Origin: Falciphora oryzae | Lineage: Eukaryota; Ascomycota; Sordariomycetes; Magnaporthales; Magnaporthaceae | Direction of reading: 5' to 3' | Assembly (NCBI GenBank): GCA_000733355.1 | Contig: JNVV01000054.1 | Location: forward strand, 16,093-80,092 | DNA length: 64,000 bases | Shown: positions 35,451-45,728 of the stretch, one piece after another | How positions within the stretch are numbered: the stretch's first letter is position 1 | How the letters are laid out: each line of letters starts with the position of its first letter | Position numbers and translations under genes: made by a program | The notes under the pieces: generated by a model | Told to the model about the DNA's origin: nothing | Databases searched by the model: none | What the model saw: only the letters and a program-made list of their open reading frames with translations

Positions 35451-35788
35451 GGTATTATCGACCAGACCGATCGGTACTGTACCGGTTGGGAAAAGGGTAT
35501 AAAATGCAAATTCCCAAAGTGCTTCAAGGAAAACCCCCCCCTGGGGCCCCGTCACGTTCCTGGTGGCCTCAGGCCTCCGCGTGGCGCGGCCCGTGGAGGC
35601 TCGCCTTTACCTCCCCGTACGGTGGGTACTTTTATTCCACCCTATCTTGTGGCTTAGGGGTCACCAAACCGGCACGAACGTTAACCCTTACTGATTTGGG
35701 TATAGTGCGTTTAAATTAAATGAAATAAGCCTGAACCGACCGACCTTACCAGACCGGTACAGTACCGATCGGTCTGGTCGATCATACC
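35451..35788. mobile_element. MITE with 36-bp terminal inverted repeats
   Basis: The ends at 35451-35486 and 35753-35788 are inverted repeats matching at 35 of 36 positions (starting GGTATTATCGACC on the left and GGTATGATCGACC on the right read inward). The total length is 338 bp with no coding capacity. The flanks are CTTGG on the left and TTTGG on the right, a probable 5-bp target duplication. The interrupted 64-bp repeat copy gives an independent empty-site control. High TIR identity suggests a fairly recent insertion. The superfamily is not assigned; the source transposase is not in the window. Confidence 0.88.
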
Positions 35789-35811
35789 TTTGGTTTGACC
35801 TCGCCCGGCTG

Positions 35812-36051
35812 GCTTATGCTAGTAGGCTAGCATAGATGCTCTCGAGGTGTGTAATATGGGTGATGGCCACTACGTATCGTACATATCGTGCAAACAAAAT
35901 AACGAGCGCCGGGCTGGGCTTGCCGCCTTCTTAGTATGTTAGAACGAATCCGGCTGGTAGGCGTGTCGTGTAAAACATGTCGTGGCGTGCAAGCCGTGCC
36001 GGTAGCTACATGGGATCTGACGCCGGCCGCGGGCTAGAGTGCGGGGGACCA
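35812..36051. other. Intergenic, downstream of COX23
   Basis: No gene recognised. A plus-strand frame over 35977-36324 is the antisense shadow of COX23. Confidence 0.4.
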
Positions 36052-36499
36052 TTATGCCTTGGGAGTCGGGGTCGGATCGGGCTTGTCAACCTCGTTTCGA
36101 CGACGAGAGATCTGGTGCGAGCGGTTGGCAGGCGGTCAGCGAGGCCAGGCAAGAGAAGCGACGTGCTGGCGACGCACCCAATTCTTTTTGCAGTCACGGT
36201 AGGCCTGGAAGTAGTCCTGGCACATTGTCCTGTCTCCGCCGTTGCGGTTGAGGCATTGAATGCTCTTGGACGCCGCCTCTTGACAAGGGTCGTACCATTC
36301 GCTCTTGCTCTTGCTGTAGGTTAGAGACGACAGAAGGAAGCGAGCGAGGTAGTTAGTTCATGCTAGCCATGACGACGGAGGCGGCGGCAGCGAGCTGCGT
36401 GCGAGATGAAAGGGTGCACGGGGCGGAGCTGTACCTGCGAAACTTTTGCTTATGTTTCGCGCTCCATGGATCGTTCTCGTCCGAGGGTTGCGAAGCCAT
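36052..36499 (-). CDS. COX23: Mitochondrial CHCH protein, COX23-like
   Basis: Three small exons, in order: 36499-36435, 36313-36178 and 36111-36052, encode 86 residues. COX23 is an intermembrane-space twin CX9C protein needed for cytochrome c oxidase assembly and linked to copper delivery via COX17. Both motifs are intact: CQEAASKSIQC and CQDYFQAYRDC, in the order and spacing of the CHCH fold, preceded by NDPWSAKHKQKFRS. The family signature YFQAYRDCKK is clear. Intron 1 has CTAAC branches and TACAG acceptor; intron 2 (GTGCGT donor, GCTGACC branch, ACCAG acceptor) joins KKNW to ISRRRN. If intron 2 were retained, the protein would end 14 residues after KKNW instead. No cleavable presequence is expected, since import is by the Mia40 pathway. 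Confidence 0.88.
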
Positions 36500-36876
36500 G
36501 TCTACGGATTGCGCGACGAGGTGCCGTCTAGGTTGACCGTTGACAGGTTGAATCGGTGGGCGCGCGACTTTTTTTGTCGTTGGGTCGCGTTATTTGATGG
36601 TTCTTCGCTCCTGCGCTACTAACGTGATGGAAGCCTTCCATCCAATTGATCCTAAAAAAAAAAAGCGTCAACCTCAAGGGAGCCAATCCAATCACGTGCT
36701 TGCTTGTCCGTTACGCGCCATTACAGAAAAGACCCCTATTTCTCAGACGAAGACAAGATAATTGGAGGACTGGAAATACACACGGAAATCCCATAAACAA
36801 CAATAATAACAAAACAAGCCAATTCGGTCCCGCATCGTGAACGAAATCAACCAGCCGCCCAAGGGACTGCAACGGT

Positions 36877-36933
36877 GCAGCCGGCTCAGTTCGGCAGCCG
36901 GCTCAGTTCGGCAGCCGGCTCAGTTCGGCAGCC
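36877..36933. repeat. 17-bp tandem repeat, 3.3 copies
   Basis: GCAGCCGGCTCAGTTCG occurs three times without change and is followed by GCAGCC. Perfect identity of the copies indicates recent expansion or replication slippage. Confidence 0.95.
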
Positions 36934-37093
36934 ATCACCCGCCGGAGCCTGCTGATTCAGGCTGCGCCTCTGGCCTTTGCAACTATTTGAGAGCTTGGAT
37001 TACACAACCCTGTCAGGCTTGGGCGGCTCCGTATCTATCGTGTCCTTGTGTTTCCTCCGCTCCTTCACTGCTTCTTCTGGATTTCCCCTTACA

Positions 37094-37300
37094 ATGACAC
37101 CTCACAAGCTTGATTCGTCAGATCCAAATCCCCTGCCGGAGTTTCGCGTATCCCATAGAAGGAAGGTAGAGAGAACTGCAAGTCCGAGGGCTGAGAGAAC
37201 TGCGAGTCCGAGGGCTGAGAGAAATGCGAGTCCGAGGGCCGAGAGAAATGCGAGTCCGAGGGCTGAGAGAAATGCGAGATCCGAAGGCCGGAAGGACTAG
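37094..37300 (+). CDS. Possible small protein with octapeptide repeats
   Basis: An ATG at 37094 follows a pyrimidine-rich leader (CCTCCGCTCCTTCACTGC, then TTTCCCCTTACA before the ATG), which looks like a fungal 5' UTR. The 68-residue frame contains four E-R-T/N-A-S-P-R-A octapeptides from a 24-bp DNA tandem repeat (about 37167-37280). It stops at 37298-37300. A second frame beyond (about 37340-37526) is also open and reads YDTGAQFTGLKKMVEKMGG and on to a stop, so a longer gene broken by a 1-2 bp shift, or an unseen intron, is possible. Family unknown. Confidence 0.35.
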   Translation: MTPHKLDSSDPNPLPEFRVSHRRKVERTASPRAERTASPRAERNASPRAERNASPRAERNARSEGRKD

Positions 37301-37757
37301 AAGATCCGAGATCCGAGATAGCTGCTACATGCGAGGGCCGAAAGGACTACGACACCGGGGCTCAGTTTACTGGACTGAAAAAGATGGTCGAGAAGATGGG
37401 AGGCACCCTACGGGCAGACATTGTGGCTCGACTCTCTGGCAGAGGCGTGTGTGTAGGAACGGCTAGAGCGATCTTCATGACACTTTCCTTTTCGAAACAC
37501 CCTACTATCTTACTTGGGTCAGAGTGAGGCGGTCAGAGTGAACAGAGCACTTGGAGTGCCCAAGACCCACCTATAGCGTGTAAAAAAAAAAAAAAAAAAA
37601 AAAAGAGTGCAAGATCGGACCATACAGGGTGGGGTATTTTGCCATTTTTATTCTCGTTAGCCGGCCCGTGGCTGTCGTCATCGTCTATGGTATAATACAG
37701 CTTTTTCGAAAGGACTGCTGCCAGAGGCTTAACTGCTAGGGAGGGATGGACGGTGGC

Positions 37758-39602
37758 TCAGTGCCTCTCCCGTCTCCGTGGTGCTGCCCTGATAATGTCA
37801 TCGACCCTCAACAAAAGCTGAGCGCGCGTTCTCTGGTTAGCACTAGAATATGCAGATGGAAACTGAGTACGAGTGACGCAGCAGGGAATGAAGCTTACCT
37901 CGGCCGCCTCGCTTGCGGATGACACCACTGCCTTCTTCAGTTTGTAGCTCTCGATAACGCCCACATCGCGCATGTCTGCGATACCGCCACCGGGCGTCAT
38001 CAGGTCGAGGCCGTACGTGGTCATGCCGTCATAGATGGCCTTGCGCAGGCGCGCCACGAGCTCGCCAGAGTCGAGGCCGGCATTGTCGGCCAGAATGGTG
38101 GGCAGCTGGCGCAGGGCAACGGCAAAGGAGGCCACCGCCATCTGCCGCTTGCCCTCAACGCGGGTCGCGGCGCCCTCGACGGCCTTGGCCATAACCATCT
38201 CGGCGCAGCCGCCACCTAGTGTGGTGCGGGGCTCCTTGACCGTCTGTGACAGCACGGCCAAGGCATCGTGCAAACTGCGCTCGGCCTCGTCCAGCAGCTG
38301 CTCGGTGGCGCCGCGCAGCACGATGGTGCAGGCCTCGCCGGCCGCCACGCCCGAAAACTTGATCAGTGTGTCCTCGCCGATGATGACCTCCTCGATCAGG
38401 TCGCACTGGCCCAATTTGACCTGGTCCGGGTGGTCAAACGTGGACGCGATCTCGCCACCAGTGACGAGGGCCAGGCGCTCGATGCCGTCAAAGTCGGCGT
38501 GCTCGATGGACATGATGCCGGCATCGGTGAACAGCTGCTCGGGCCAGTTGTAGATGAGCTGGCGGTTAATGAAGCAGTTGATGCCGTGGGCCTTGATCTT
38601 GTCCACCTTGGCCTTCATCTTGTCCTTCTCGGCCTTTTCCAACTCGGCCAGCTTGCTCGTTGAGCCGACCTTCATGCGCGCGCCAAAAATCTTGACCTTG
38701 TCTGTGTCCATGGACGTGTTGGCCACAAGGATCTTGGCCTTCTCTAACCGCTTGGGCTGGTTGACACCGATCTTCTTGTCCAGGATGAAGCCCTCGTCCA
38801 GGAAAGAGTCGCTCAGCTTGCCGCCAGCCTTCTTGATGATCTGGATGTGGCTCAGGTCTGACGAGTCCTGCAGCCGCAGCACCGCCTCACATGCGAGCTG
38901 GGCAAAGTGATCGCGGTCTTGCGCCAACACCTTGGAACTTAGCGTCGTCCTGGCGATTGCGATGAGATCTTTCTTGAACGCCTCGGGGTTCTTGCTGTGG
39001 TCGACCGCCGACTTCTCCAGCGCATCGAGAGCCGCCCTGCTGGCTATCCGGTAGCCCTCGATGATAGTCTGAGGGTGGATCTTCTTGCTGACCAGGTTCT
39101 CGGCCTCGCGCAGCAGCTCCGCGGCCAGCACCGACACCGAGGTCGTACCGTCTCCGACCTCATCGTCCTGGACCTTGGAAATGTTGACCAGCACCTTAGC
39201 GGCGGCGTTGTCGAGGGCGATGGACTTGAGGATGGTAGCGCCGTCGTTTGTCACCATGATTTCGCCGGTGGACCTGCACTCCCCGTGACGCCACGGTTAG
39301 CAATACCACAGCAGAAAGACAGGGGAAGATCGACGTCACCGCCGCAGGACACTCACGCCGACTGCAGGATCTTGTCCATGCCCTTGGGGCCTAAGGTGCT
39401 CTTAACCAGGTCGCCGACCGCGATGGCGCCGACAAAGGCAGAAAGACGAGCATTCTCGCCCTTTTCTTCTGTCGTGCCCTCCTCGAAGATCTGGGTAGGA
39501 CTGAAGGACGACTGGAGGAGAACGACAAGCGGCCGGTTAGTTTGTTTCCCCCCCGCGTTGCCGAGAGGATGGTTGCAGCAGCCAGAGACGCATACATACC
39601 AT
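37758..39602 (-). CDS. CCT2: T-complex (CCT) chaperonin subunit beta
   Basis: Exons are 39602-39600 (the ATG alone), 39511-39357, 39273-37899 and 37817-37758, for 530 residues, normal for CCT2. It is one of eight subunits of the cytosolic chaperonin that folds actin and tubulin. Group II chaperonin motifs are intact: [46 protein letters not shown] and [13 protein letters not shown]. The first intron follows the start codon directly (ATG/GTATGT, CTAACC branch, CTCCAG acceptor), giving [13 protein letters not shown], which is the expected start. The last intron splits EAAE from [18 protein letters not shown]. It shares an 891-bp divergent promoter with eIF3b. Confidence 0.97.
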
Positions 39603-40493
39603 TTTTTTTTTCTGTGTCTGCACCAGGTATACGGCAAAGGCGGCTGGAAAGGATCCTCGACTCGAGAAGGCGGGTCGTTCGTGGTGTTGCCTCGCACGTT
39701 GGAAGCGTCGCCAGGTCTCCGTACTATCACCAGGCTCCCGCTACGATGGCAGGCGGGGAGGAAAGAAAATAAATCGAGCCAAGAAAAGCGATCGCTCGAA
39801 GTGCCTAAGCCTGCCTTGAGGTATGCAGTACCACCCTTCTGCTAGTTTGGCATACGCTACCTGGGGTAGCCGGTACCTTTCCTAGCCCCTCCTTGGGGTG
39901 CCGACCCACAGCCCGGACCCACTTCGATGGGCGGGCGGTGAGAGCAGCTGTTGCAAGCGGCTCGACGCGGGACACTTGCAGCCTCTCGAATCGCGGGGCT
40001 CGGAGCTGGAACTTCTAAAATGCCGTCCCACACTCTGCAAATCCACAGGCAGGTGCTGCCTGCCCGGTGAAGAGCCAGACAGAGTATCAAGGGAAGCGGT
40101 CGCAAGTCAAGATACGGTCTTTAGGTACGATTAACAGCTAGCGACTGAGCAGGGGAGTGCAATTCCACGTTTGTTGCTGCCGTTGCGCGCCGCGAGTCAA
40201 CCCCAAAAATTGCACGCCGCAGCCACCAGCCGTAGCCAAACTTGCCCGCCCGCCTTGCGAAAAACCCCCGCTTTCGCACATTCGCACAATTTTTTTTTTT
40301 TTTCGAACCCAGATTGGTTCGCGACCCCGGAACGGCAGGCACACAGCAGTCAGAAAAAACCCACCACCACATCTACCACGACAACTACAATCACCATTCC
40401 CACCAACCGCCATTCCGCGCCCAATTTGCTGCTTGGGCACACCAGTTAGCCACGACCATCCCACTCCAGTGACGCGAGCGGCTACTGTCCAGC
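39603..40493. promoter_or_regulatory. Divergent promoter of CCT2 and eIF3b
   Basis: It lies between two highly expressed housekeeping genes. The eIF3b side has a C/A-rich leader with CCACCACCACATCTACC and CCATCCCACTCC before the start, plus a T tract at 40290-40303. The CCT2 side has a poly-A leader abutting the ATG. No gene lies inside. Confidence 0.6.
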
Positions 40494-42973
40494 ATGGCGC
40501 CCTCTTTCGACCACCTCCGCGAGGCGGACCTCGACGAGGACGAGTTCGACGAGGATGAGATCGACGTCTCGGACCTGCGCGACAGGTTCGAGGTTCAGCT
40601 CGAGCAGGGATACGACACATTCGTCGTCATCGACGGCCTCCCCACCGTTACCGAGGAGCAAAAGCCCAAACTGGTCAAGTTCCTACTGAGGAAGCTGAAC
40701 TCGGTTGGCAGGACGAGGGAAGAACTGATCGATATGCCCATGGGCCCTGATGGCAAATCGCTCAAGTAAGGACGAGTTCCCCGGCCCGCAGCACGACACA
40801 GCGCGTGCGCACTACACTTCCACACTTAGCCATAATTGCGAACATGCTGATACTAATCGTCTCGTGTCGTTCCCGCCCTACAGCTTCGCATTCGTGGAGT
40901 ACTCGTCACCCTCCGAGGCCGCCGCCGCGGTCAGGCAGCTCGACCAGGTTCCTCTCGACAAGAAGCACACCCTCCGCGTCAATAAGCTTATGGACATCGA
41001 CCGCTATGGCCGCGAGGGCAGGATAGACGACGAGTACCGTCCCCCCGCTATCGACGAGTTCCAGCCCAAGGACCACCTTAGATCGTTCATGGCCGACCCC
41101 GCCGGTCGCGGGCGGGACCAGTTCGTCATGTACCGGGGCGACCACGTTGGAGTTTACTGGAACAACGAACGGGACGCGCCCGAAAACATCGTCGACCGGC
41201 CCAACTGGACAGAGAGCTTCGTGCAATGGTCTCCCCTGGGCACCTACCTGATGTCGATGCACATGCAGGGCGTCCAGCTCTGGGGCGGTCCCAAGTGGGA
41301 CAGGCTAGGCCGGTTCCCCCACCCCTTCGTCACCATGGCCGCCTTCTCGCCCCAGGAGAACTACCTGGTCACCTGGTCGACCCGGCCTATCGAGATTCCC
41401 GACTCGGGCCACCCGGCCCTCTCCATCGACGACGACGGCAAGAACTACGTCATCTGGGACATCGCCACCGGGAAGCCCCTGCGATCCTTTGCTAATCTGG
41501 ACCTGCCCACCGACGACGCCAGCAAGCCGCCCCGCAAGAACCCCTGGCCTGCCTTCAAGTGGGCGTCGGACGACAAGTACGTTGCCCGCCTGACCCCCGG
41601 CCAGTCCATCTCGGTCTACGAGTTGCCGCGCATGAACCTGCTCGAGAAGACCACCATCAAGATCGAGGGTGTCATGGACTTTGAGTGGGCGCCGTCACGA
41701 CCACAGCGCGAGGGTGTCAAGACGTACGAGCAACTGTTTTGCTACTGGACTCCCGAGATCGGCAGCAACCCGGCCAAGGTCGGCCTGATGAGCCTGCCCT
41801 CCAAGGAGGTTGTGCGCTCGCTTAACCTCTTCAGCGTCTCCGACGTCAAGCTAGAGTGGCAGTCCGAGGGCGCCTACCTCTGCGTCAAGGTCGATCGCCA
41901 TTCCAAATCCAAAAAGTCCCAGGCTACCACTTTGGAGATCTTCCGCGTCAAGGAGAAGGGCGTGCCCGTCGAGGTCGTAGACACCATCAAGGACACCGTC
42001 ATCAACTTCGCGTGGGAGCCCAAGGGTGACCGCTTCCTCATCATCACGACCACGACGCCGACAGGCGAGGTGGCCGTGGCACCCAAGACTGCCGTCTCCT
42101 TCTTCTGCCCAGAGAAGTCAAAGGGACCCACTGCTGGCAACTTCAAGCACCTCCGAACCCTCGACAAGAAGAACAGCAACGCTATCTACTGGTCGCCCAG
42201 GGGAAGGTTTGTTGTCGTCGCCACCGTGCTCAACCAGCAGAGCTCGGACCTCGACTTCTTCGACCTGGACTTTGAGGGCGAGAAGCCAGCTGCCGAGAAG
42301 GACCTTACCGCCAACCTCCAGCTCATGAACACGGCAGATCACTATGGCATCACTGACGTCGAGTGGGACCCCTCTGGACGATTTGTCGCCACGTGGGCGT
42401 CGGCATGGAAGCACACGGTACGTAATGAAATCACACATGGACGATCCCTTTCCTGGCTTTCTTGATTACTTGAGAGAGAAATAACAGATCACAGCAAAGA
42501 CGACAAAGCTAATCGAATGACGCTCTTTCCCCCAATAGATGGAGAATGGCTACCATTTGTACGACTTCAAGGGCGAGCAGCTGCGCGAGGAGCCGATGGA
42601 GAAGTTCAAGCAGCTGCAGTGGCGCCCGCGGCCACTGACGCTGCTCACCAAAGAAGAGCAGAAGACGATCCGCAAAAACCTGCGTGAGTACTCGCGCGTG
42701 TTTGACCAGGAGGACGCCGAGCGCATCGCGGGTGCAGACCAGGAAGTCGTGGACCGCCGGCGTCGTCTCCTCGAGGAGTGGCACGCATGGCGCGAGGCGA
42801 CCGAGGCCGATGTGGCCGAGGAGCGCGCCGAGCTCGGTTTGCCCGAGGACCCCGTCGTGGAGCTGCTCAAGGCCAAGACTGCGGAGCTGGTGGCCGAGGG
42901 CCAGGAGGAGGAGCAAGTTATCGAGGAGATTGTCGAGGAGGTTCTCGAGGAGAACGAAGAAATCGTGAGCTAG
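40494..42973 (+). CDS. PRT1: Translation initiation factor eIF3 subunit b
   Basis: Exons are 40494-40765, 40884-42417 and 42539-42973, for 746 residues. eIF3b scaffolds eIF3 on the 40S subunit during scanning. Residues 1-35 are acidic. An RRM follows (about 40-125; [10 protein letters not shown], and [16 protein letters not shown] as RNP1). Intron 1 lies within the RRM, and its removal gives SLNFAFVEY. A nine-bladed beta-propeller follows (about 150-640) with [45 protein letters not shown] and [14 protein letters not shown]. Exon 3 holds the conserved [14 protein letters not shown] and the [13 protein letters not shown] stretch, then a charged helical tail ending EENEEIVS. All expected family features are present. 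Confidence 0.97.
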
Positions 42974-44252
42974 ATCTGGAGTTGAGAATCATGTGCATCT
43001 CTGACCAGGTTTGGCACCGGGATAACCACAAGTCTATACATGGACTGTTTTATGCGGCGTTAATTTGTTTCTCTATTCATTTCCTGACGGTAGAACTGGG
43101 TGATTTGGTACTTGCATTTTCGGGCCTCCGGATGGGAGATTTGTGCTTTTATGGTGGGCGGTTGTTCTTGAGTTCGCCGGGTCCGGCATCCTGTTGCCAG
43201 CGGGCGATGTGGGAGAACAGCAGGCACTCGGTTAGGTTCACAAAGAGTTGAGGCATTTACACCGAAAGCTTTACGCATATTCTCCTCGGATTTCCTTCAA
43301 CTCCTCCTGGCCTCTGAAAGTCATTCCACAAAAAAGTGAGCATGATCCGCAAACGCCGTCTGCCGGAACCCAACTCTGATCTCATCGTTTGCCTGGCACC
43401 GAGAAGTTCTTTGCGCAGGGGTCGGCCCTGTTCTTGGTCGGGCCATCGTTCACACTGCCCCAGTTTGTGCCAGGATTTCGGGGCTCGTCGTCACATCGGT
43501 GAGAGATGCCCCACTCGATCCTCCAAGGCATCCCCAAGTAACGTGCCGTGGGGTTGATTGCCGTCCCGCCCGTGACAGGATCAACGCCAGATACGAGTAA
43601 CTGGGAAAGATGCCTCACATAAGCCAAATCGTCTGGAGACGGACCACTGTGTACCTATTGGATTGGGTCGAGACCAGCTTGAGTTTTTCGTGACCGCAAA
43701 CTTTCCAAATTGCCGCGAAGGTTGAGATGGATTTGACGTCAAGCCAAGGCCAACACGTCTCCAAAGCCTGCGCCATCCCTACCTCAAACGCCTAATATAA
43801 CCTACAATACGTGGCTACAGTGGGTGATGTCTAGCATTGTCAGGGAAGGTACCTACAGCACAGCATATGAGATGCCGAGTTTCTGGGCGGGCGCCGAGGC
43901 GTAGGTCTGGATGGTGGCGGAAGTTGCTCAACTTCCAGACCTTCCGTCGCCCCTCCCGTCTCTTCTATATTGGTCTTTATTTTACGTCTTTTGCCCTATT
44001 TATCCACTGCCTTCCGCTCGGGTCATCAACAAGGCAGCCGGGCAGCCTTTTTTTTTTTTCTCGCTTTCTAAGAAGCTTGACTTTCCCCTCGCGAGACCGA
44101 CTTCTGGCCAGCCTCGGATCCTCCCATGTGCTTTTGTATGGTACCTGCCTAGGTGGGATTACATAGGCCGCGAGAGGCCGGAAGTGCTCTTTCACCCCTG
44201 GGTGCCCACGGCCGCGGCCCGGTGATTGGCGAGGGGCCAGGCGGGCTCGACC
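42974..44252. other. Intergenic region
   Basis: About 1.3 kb between two plus-strand genes. It holds the eIF3b 3' UTR and, from about 43940, a pyrimidine-rich leader with a T run (44047-44060) belonging to the next gene. One minus-strand frame (43382-43627) has no family signal. Confidence 0.45.
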
Positions 44253-45728
44253 ATGCTGACCTCGTTTCGCTTCCAACGGCTACTTCCCCTGGCGGCCTTT
44301 CTGATCTTTGGCTTGTTTCTCTACTTGAACGCGCCCCGATTTCGAACCTCGCTGTTCCCCTCTCCGTTTCAGGGGGCTACAGGCCCTCTGTTCCCGGTCA
44401 TTGCAGCGGAACAGGCCGGCGCTGGAGGCTGCGACCCGGGTATCACACACCTCGGCTCCCTTGGTCTCTCTGACGAGATACTCTACACTAGGCGATGCAT
44501 CAAGCCTGTTTTCGATTCGCATGCCGAGCGAGATGTTGTCGGCGAGATACACCAGCCCCTCATCGACACACAGGTCGCCGTCAACCTGTCGTCCTGCTCC
44601 CATGACAGGCTCCCGCCATGCGCGCCTATAACCCTTCGCGTCCCGCCTCCGTACCCGAAGCGGACATACCCACACCTTATCTTTGGGATATCGACCACAT
44701 ATGACCGTCTCCAGGAGAGCTTACCAGTGTTCTCGCATTGGCTCTCGGCCTCGGATGCCCTGCTGGTGGCGGTCGTGGTGGACGCGGATCCTCTGGGGGA
44801 GGCTCCCCGGGACCTGCAGGCACTAGAACACCTCTACCAAAGCTCGGACATGCGGCTGCACTGCGTCAAGACACGCAACTCGTCGCTTACCGTGGACCAG
44901 AACCACTTCACGGTGATTCTGGACATGGTGGAGGCGGCCACGTCGCAGACGAGATGGCTCGGCCTGCTGGACGACGACACCTTCTTCCCTAGCCTGTACA
45001 ATATGGACCGGGCTCTGGGCATGCACAGCGCCTCGGAGCCGACCTGGCTCGGGGCGCTGTCGGAGGACCTGGAGGCGGTCCGGAACTGGGGGATCATGGC
45101 GTTTGGCGGTGCCGGGGTGTTCCTCAGCGTGCCGCTGGCGCGGGAGCTGGCTCCGCACGTGGACGACTGTGTCTCCTCGGCGCGGCGCAACACGGGCGAC
45201 GCGATCCTGCGCGACTGTGTCTTCGGGCGGACTCACACCAAGCTGACGACGGTCCCCGGGCTGCACCAGCACGACCTCATGGGCGACGTGTCGGGCTTCT
45301 ACGAGTCCGGGCCGCGCCCGCTGTCGGTGCACCACTGGAAGTCGTGGTACAGGGAGCCCGTCGACCGCATGGCGGCCGTGGCCGACGTCTGCGGCGACTG
45401 CTTCCTGCAGCGCTGGCGGTTCGGCGCCGACACGCTGCTGGCCAACGGATACTCGATCACGCGCTACCTCGACGACCTCGCCGGGCTCGACCTGTCCAGG
45501 ACCGAGGTCACCTGGGTGAGCCCAGACAGCAACGACAACTTTGGCTGGAGCCTCGGCCCTTTCCGTGACCGCGTGCCGGACGGACGTAAGAAGACGTACA
45601 AGGTGATCGACGCCGTGCGTGCCCCGGGCGTGTCTAGGGGCGCCGGGCTGCGGCAGCTGTACGTCTACCGTGGCAACCAGGAGCTGGGCGAGAAGGACGG
45701 GGTCGTGGAGTTGGTATGGATGCCTTGA
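44253..45728 (+). CDS. Type II membrane glycosyltransferase, GT31/DUF604-like
   Basis: It is a single exon of 491 residues. A single N-terminal anchor (about 10-26, LLPLAAFLIFGLFLYL) predicts a Golgi type II protein. The lumenal domain resembles the fungal Fringe-like DUF604 family: LIFGISTTYDRLQESLPVFSHWLS, then the metal/nucleotide-sugar motif LLDDDTFFPSLYNMDRAL (about 239), the FGGAGVFLSVPLARELAPHVDDC block, DAILRDCVF, and HQHDLMGDVSGFYESG. The ending HHWKSWYREP is a family hallmark. I chose the ATG giving MLTSFRFQRLLPLA because it places the anchor at the N-terminus. Substrate is unknown; beta-linked galactosyl or GlcNAc transfer is the family theme. Confidence 0.85.
   Translation: MLTSFRFQRLLPLAAFLIFGLFLYLNAPRFRTSLFPSPFQGATGPLFPVIAAEQAGAGGCDPGITHLGSLGLSDEILYTRRCIKPVFDSHAERDVVGEIHQPLIDTQVAVNLSSCSHDRLPPCAPITLRVPPPYPKRTYPHLIFGISTTYDRLQESLPVFSHWLSASDALLVAVVVDADPLGEAPRDLQALEHLYQSSDMRLHCVKTRNSSLTVDQNHFTVILDMVEAATSQTRWLGLLDDDTFFPSLYNMDRALGMHSASEPTWLGALSEDLEAVRNWGIMAFGGAGVFLSVPLARELAPHVDDCVSSARRNTGDAILRDCVFGRTHTKLTTVPGLHQHDLMGDVSGFYESGPRPLSVHHWKSWYREPVDRMAAVADVCGDCFLQRWRFGADTLLANGYSITRYLDDLAGLDLSRTEVTWVSPDSNDNFGWSLGPFRDRVPDGRKKTYKVIDAVRAPGVSRGAGLRQLYVYRGNQELGEKDGVVELVWMP

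Larger units (their letters stand above)
36500..37757. other. Repeat-bearing intergenic region between COX23 and CCT2
   Basis: It contains the 17-bp tandem repeat, a possible small coding frame with octapeptide repeats and a 23-base poly(A) run at 37582-37604, listed separately. The poly(A) run follows a CACCTATAGCGTGT segment on the plus strand and could be a retroposed tail. The first part is COX23 promoter. Confidence 0.5.

Noticed and set aside
35977..36324. 115-codon plus-strand ORF
   Set aside because: Antisense to COX23, whose twin CX9C motifs are on the minus strand.
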